Source of the DNA: Candidatus Omnitrophota bacterium
GTDB taxonomy: Bacteria; Omnitrophota; Gorgyraeia; Gygaellales; Profunditerraquicolaceae
Length of the DNA stretch: 6,000 nucleotides
NCBI GenBank assembly: GCA_028706895.1
Contig: JAQTVG010000071.1
Location: 1-6,000 of the forward strand
Direction of reading: 5' to 3'
The translations under genes and the position numbers were made by a program. Position 1 is the first letter of the stretch. Each line of letters starts with the position of its first letter. The notes beneath the pieces were generated by a model. That model ran no database searches. It was given only the letters and a program-made list of their open reading frames with translations, and was not told the DNA's origin. Positions 4,549 through 6,000 of the stretch are shown piece after piece.

Positions 4549-5880
4549 ATGAAAAGAATCGCCGCAATAGCGATTGCAATATTTTTTATCCAGGCATGCG
4601 CGTCCGCGCAGGAACAGATAACCCCTTCTTTAGAAACAAACTCATTCTCTCAAAACCTGAAATTATGGTGCGGTTATGACTGTATGACAGGCAACTGGAA
4701 CGGCTTAAGAGAGAAACTCTCCGGCCGCGGAGTAGATATCACCAGCACCTATGTTATTGACCTTTTGACAAATGCAACAGGCGGAGTCAGGGAACATCGT
4801 TTTCGTTATGATTCTTCCTGGGGATTGGATATTAATGTTGACCTTGAGAAGGCCTATGGCTTAAAAGGTTTGCAGTTTCATATCGCGGGCCTTTGGCGGC
4901 AGGGAAAGAATCTCGCCGGAGATATCGGCAACAGGTTTCCCCCTTCGAGCATTTACGGCTCAGAACAGGTGCGGCTTTATAGTCTTTATCTTGAACAGGC
5001 GATGTTTAATAATAAGGTAAGCCTTAAAGCAGGCAGGCTCGGCACCGGAGATGATTTCGCGCAATCGCCGCTTTATTGGACCTTCCTTACTAATTCTATT
5101 GACGGCTGCCCCATTAATTTACCTATAAACTTTTTCTTTACGGTTTATCCCACCGCTACCTGGGGCGCGCGCCTGAAGTTAAGCCCGGTAAACGCGTTTA
5201 CCTGGAAAGGCGGAATTTATCACCAGGATCCAAGAGTAGGCCGTAATGAAGCGCACGGAGCTGATTTTACCTGGAGGAGCAACAAAGGGCTTCTTTTTAT
5301 ACAGGAATTTAGTTTCTTGCCTAATCAATATAAAGAAGCAAAGGGCCTGCCCGGGAATTATAAATTGGGGCTTTTTTATTCTACCGGGCGTTTTAATGAT
5401 TTATACCAGGATGAGAATGGTAATTCATACGCGTTGACAGACCTGCCGCAGAAGAGGCGTTACGGGAATTACGGGTTTTATTTCCACGCCGATCAGATGC
5501 TTTACCGCGAACCGGGAACGCAGGATCAGGGTTTTACGCCGTTTTTTGTCGCGGTGCTTCAGCCTTCCAGCGTAAACGAAATCCCGTTTTTTATTGACGC
5601 AGCGCTTACTTATAAAGGTTTAATCCCGGGGCGTGACCAGGACGTATCAGGAATAGCGCTGGCCTATGGCAGCTGGAGCAGGCAACTGAACAAATACCAG
5701 AATGATTCGGGCCAGACCGCGCAAAAATATGAAATGGTAATAGAAACTACCTACAAGATAGCCGTAAACCAATGGCTGTATTTCCAGCCGGATATCCAGT
5801 ATATTATCAACCCCAAGGGCGGTAACCAGGATGCCAGTGACGCTTTAGTCACGGGTGCCAGGGTCGGTATTACATTCTAA
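4549..5880 (+). CDS. OprB-family carbohydrate-selective porin
   Basis: OprB porins are outer-membrane beta-barrels that let sugars diffuse into the periplasm. The 443-residue length is typical. The signal peptide is MKRIAAIAIAIFFIQACASA, cleaved before Q21. An IQAC sequence around C17 resembles a lipobox, but Gln at that position is unusual and the ASA-Q site fits signal peptidase I better. The family start is seen in MTGNWNGLREKLSGRGVDITSTYVIDLLTNATGG (46-79), followed by barrel strands such as VSLKAGRLGTGDDF (157-170) and PTATWGARLKLSP (201-213). The chain ends GARVGITF, with the C-terminal aromatic residue of an outer-membrane insertion signal. C41 and C45 form a close CGYDC pair, perhaps a disulfide. 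The start ATG is forced by the upstream TAA and the signal peptide. An MFS sugar-porter gene begins 28 bases downstream, suggesting one sugar-uptake unit. Confidence 0.9.
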   Translation: MKRIAAIAIAIFFIQACASAQEQITPSLETNSFSQNLKLWCGYDCMTGNWNGLREKLSGRGVDITSTYVIDLLTNATGGVREHRFRYDSSWGLDINVDLEKAYGLKGLQFHIAGLWRQGKNLAGDIGNRFPPSSIYGSEQVRLYSLYLEQAMFNNKVSLKAGRLGTGDDFAQSPLYWTFLTNSIDGCPINLPINFFFTVYPTATWGARLKLSPVNAFTWKGGIYHQDPRVGRNEAHGADFTWRSNKGLLFIQEFSFLPNQYKEAKGLPGNYKLGLFYSTGRFNDLYQDENGNSYALTDLPQKRRYGNYGFYFHADQMLYREPGTQDQGFTPFFVAVLQPSSVNEIPFFIDAALTYKGLIPGRDQDVSGIALAYGSWSRQLNKYQNDSGQTAQKYEMVIETTYKIAVNQWLYFQPDIQYIINPKGGNQDASDALVTGARVGITF

Positions 5881-5897
5881 CTTAATAACCAATAGGC

Positions 5898-5907
5898 AAG
5901 GAGGAGG
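5898..5907 (+). promoter_or_regulatory. Shine-Dalgarno for the MFS gene
   Basis: AAGGAGGAGG contains two overlapping GGAGG cores, with spacings of 4 and 1 bases to the ATG at 5909. Only the upstream core is usable, and even that is close. No other start is visible before the window ends. Confidence 0.65.
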
Positions 5908-5908
5908 A

Positions 5909-6000
5909 ATGCTTAAGTCCGGAGATTCAAAGAATATCTTTATAAGTTATATTATTGCTTTTATCGCGGCTTTGGCGGGGTTGCTTTTTGGTTATGACAC
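5909..6000 (+). CDS. MFS sugar-porter family transporter, N-terminal start (3' end outside window)
   Basis: Thirty codons are visible: a short hydrophilic MLKSGDSKN start followed by IFISYIIAFIAALAGLLFGYD, with the next codon beginning AC, consistent with Thr. The A-A-L-(A/G)-G-L-L-F-G-Y-D-T block in the first transmembrane helix is the hallmark of the MFS sugar-porter family (XylE, GalP, AraE and GLUT relatives). These import hexoses or pentoses, in bacteria mostly by proton symport. The substrate cannot be read from this fragment. It lies 28 bases behind an OprB-type porin gene on the same strand and probably shares its transcript, so the pair would carry a sugar across the outer and then the inner membrane. 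Confidence 0.82.
   Translation, partial: MLKSGDSKNIFISYIIAFIAALAGLLFGYD

Noticed and set aside
4591..4602. Lipoprotein signal (IQAC) in the porin N-terminus
   Set aside because: Gln before Ala-Cys is a poor lipobox, and a standard ASA-Q signal peptidase I site follows. OprB porins are not normally lipidated.
1..6000. CRISPR arrays, tRNA or rRNA genes, insertion sequences, defence or toxin-antitoxin systems
   Set aside because: No repeated spacers, cloverleaf-like sequences, transposase motifs or terminal repeats were seen on either strand. The window is almost fully occupied by ordinary coding genes, and no stretch over 300 bases is without a gene.

Overview
The window carries eight protein-coding genes, all on the + strand and tightly packed. 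Two of them are cut by the window edges. The organism looks like a Gram-negative (diderm) bacterium, because the window encodes two predicted outer-membrane beta-barrels (one an OprB-type porin), a lipoprotein and an exported superoxide dismutase. The moderately AT-rich codon use and gene families would fit an uncultured lineage such as Omnitrophota or another PVC-related group. That placement is an impression from sequence style, not something I could test.

Layout. 1-300: C-terminal part of a release-factor-like ribosome-rescue protein, entered immediately after the point where its GGQ motif should lie. 318-1043: PlsC-type 1-acyl-glycerol-3-phosphate acyltransferase. 1063-1431: single-domain cupin without a Shine-Dalgarno (SD) sequence. 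1456-2145: bile acid:Na+ symporter (BASS) family protein that lacks its first roughly 75 residues. Recognisable BASS sequence begins directly after an in-frame TAG, 10 bases beyond the cupin stop, and several Na+-ligand positions are substituted. 2158-2829: Fe/Mn superoxide dismutase with a signal peptide. 2856-3194: small lipoprotein. 3191-4483: outer-membrane-type protein with a His/Met-rich mature N-terminus, overlapping the lipoprotein gene by 4 bases. 4549-5880: OprB-family carbohydrate porin. 5909 to the window end: start of an MFS sugar-porter gene.

There appear to be two functional blocks. Block one (2158-4483) is an envelope set: exported SOD, lipoprotein and OMP, probably co-transcribed and plausibly linked to metal or oxidative stress. 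A candidate intrinsic terminator lies at its end (4469-4498). Block two (from 4549) pairs an outer-membrane sugar porin with an inner-membrane sugar transporter. It is preceded by a good sigma70-like promoter (TTGATA, 17-base spacer, TATAAT) that overlaps a GGAGG and a perfect 16-base palindrome. No RNA genes, CRISPR arrays, insertion sequences or long repeats were seen. No clearly new system is present. The points most worth a second look are the truncated transporter and its junction, the unusual leader of the porin gene, and the divergent exported SOD.
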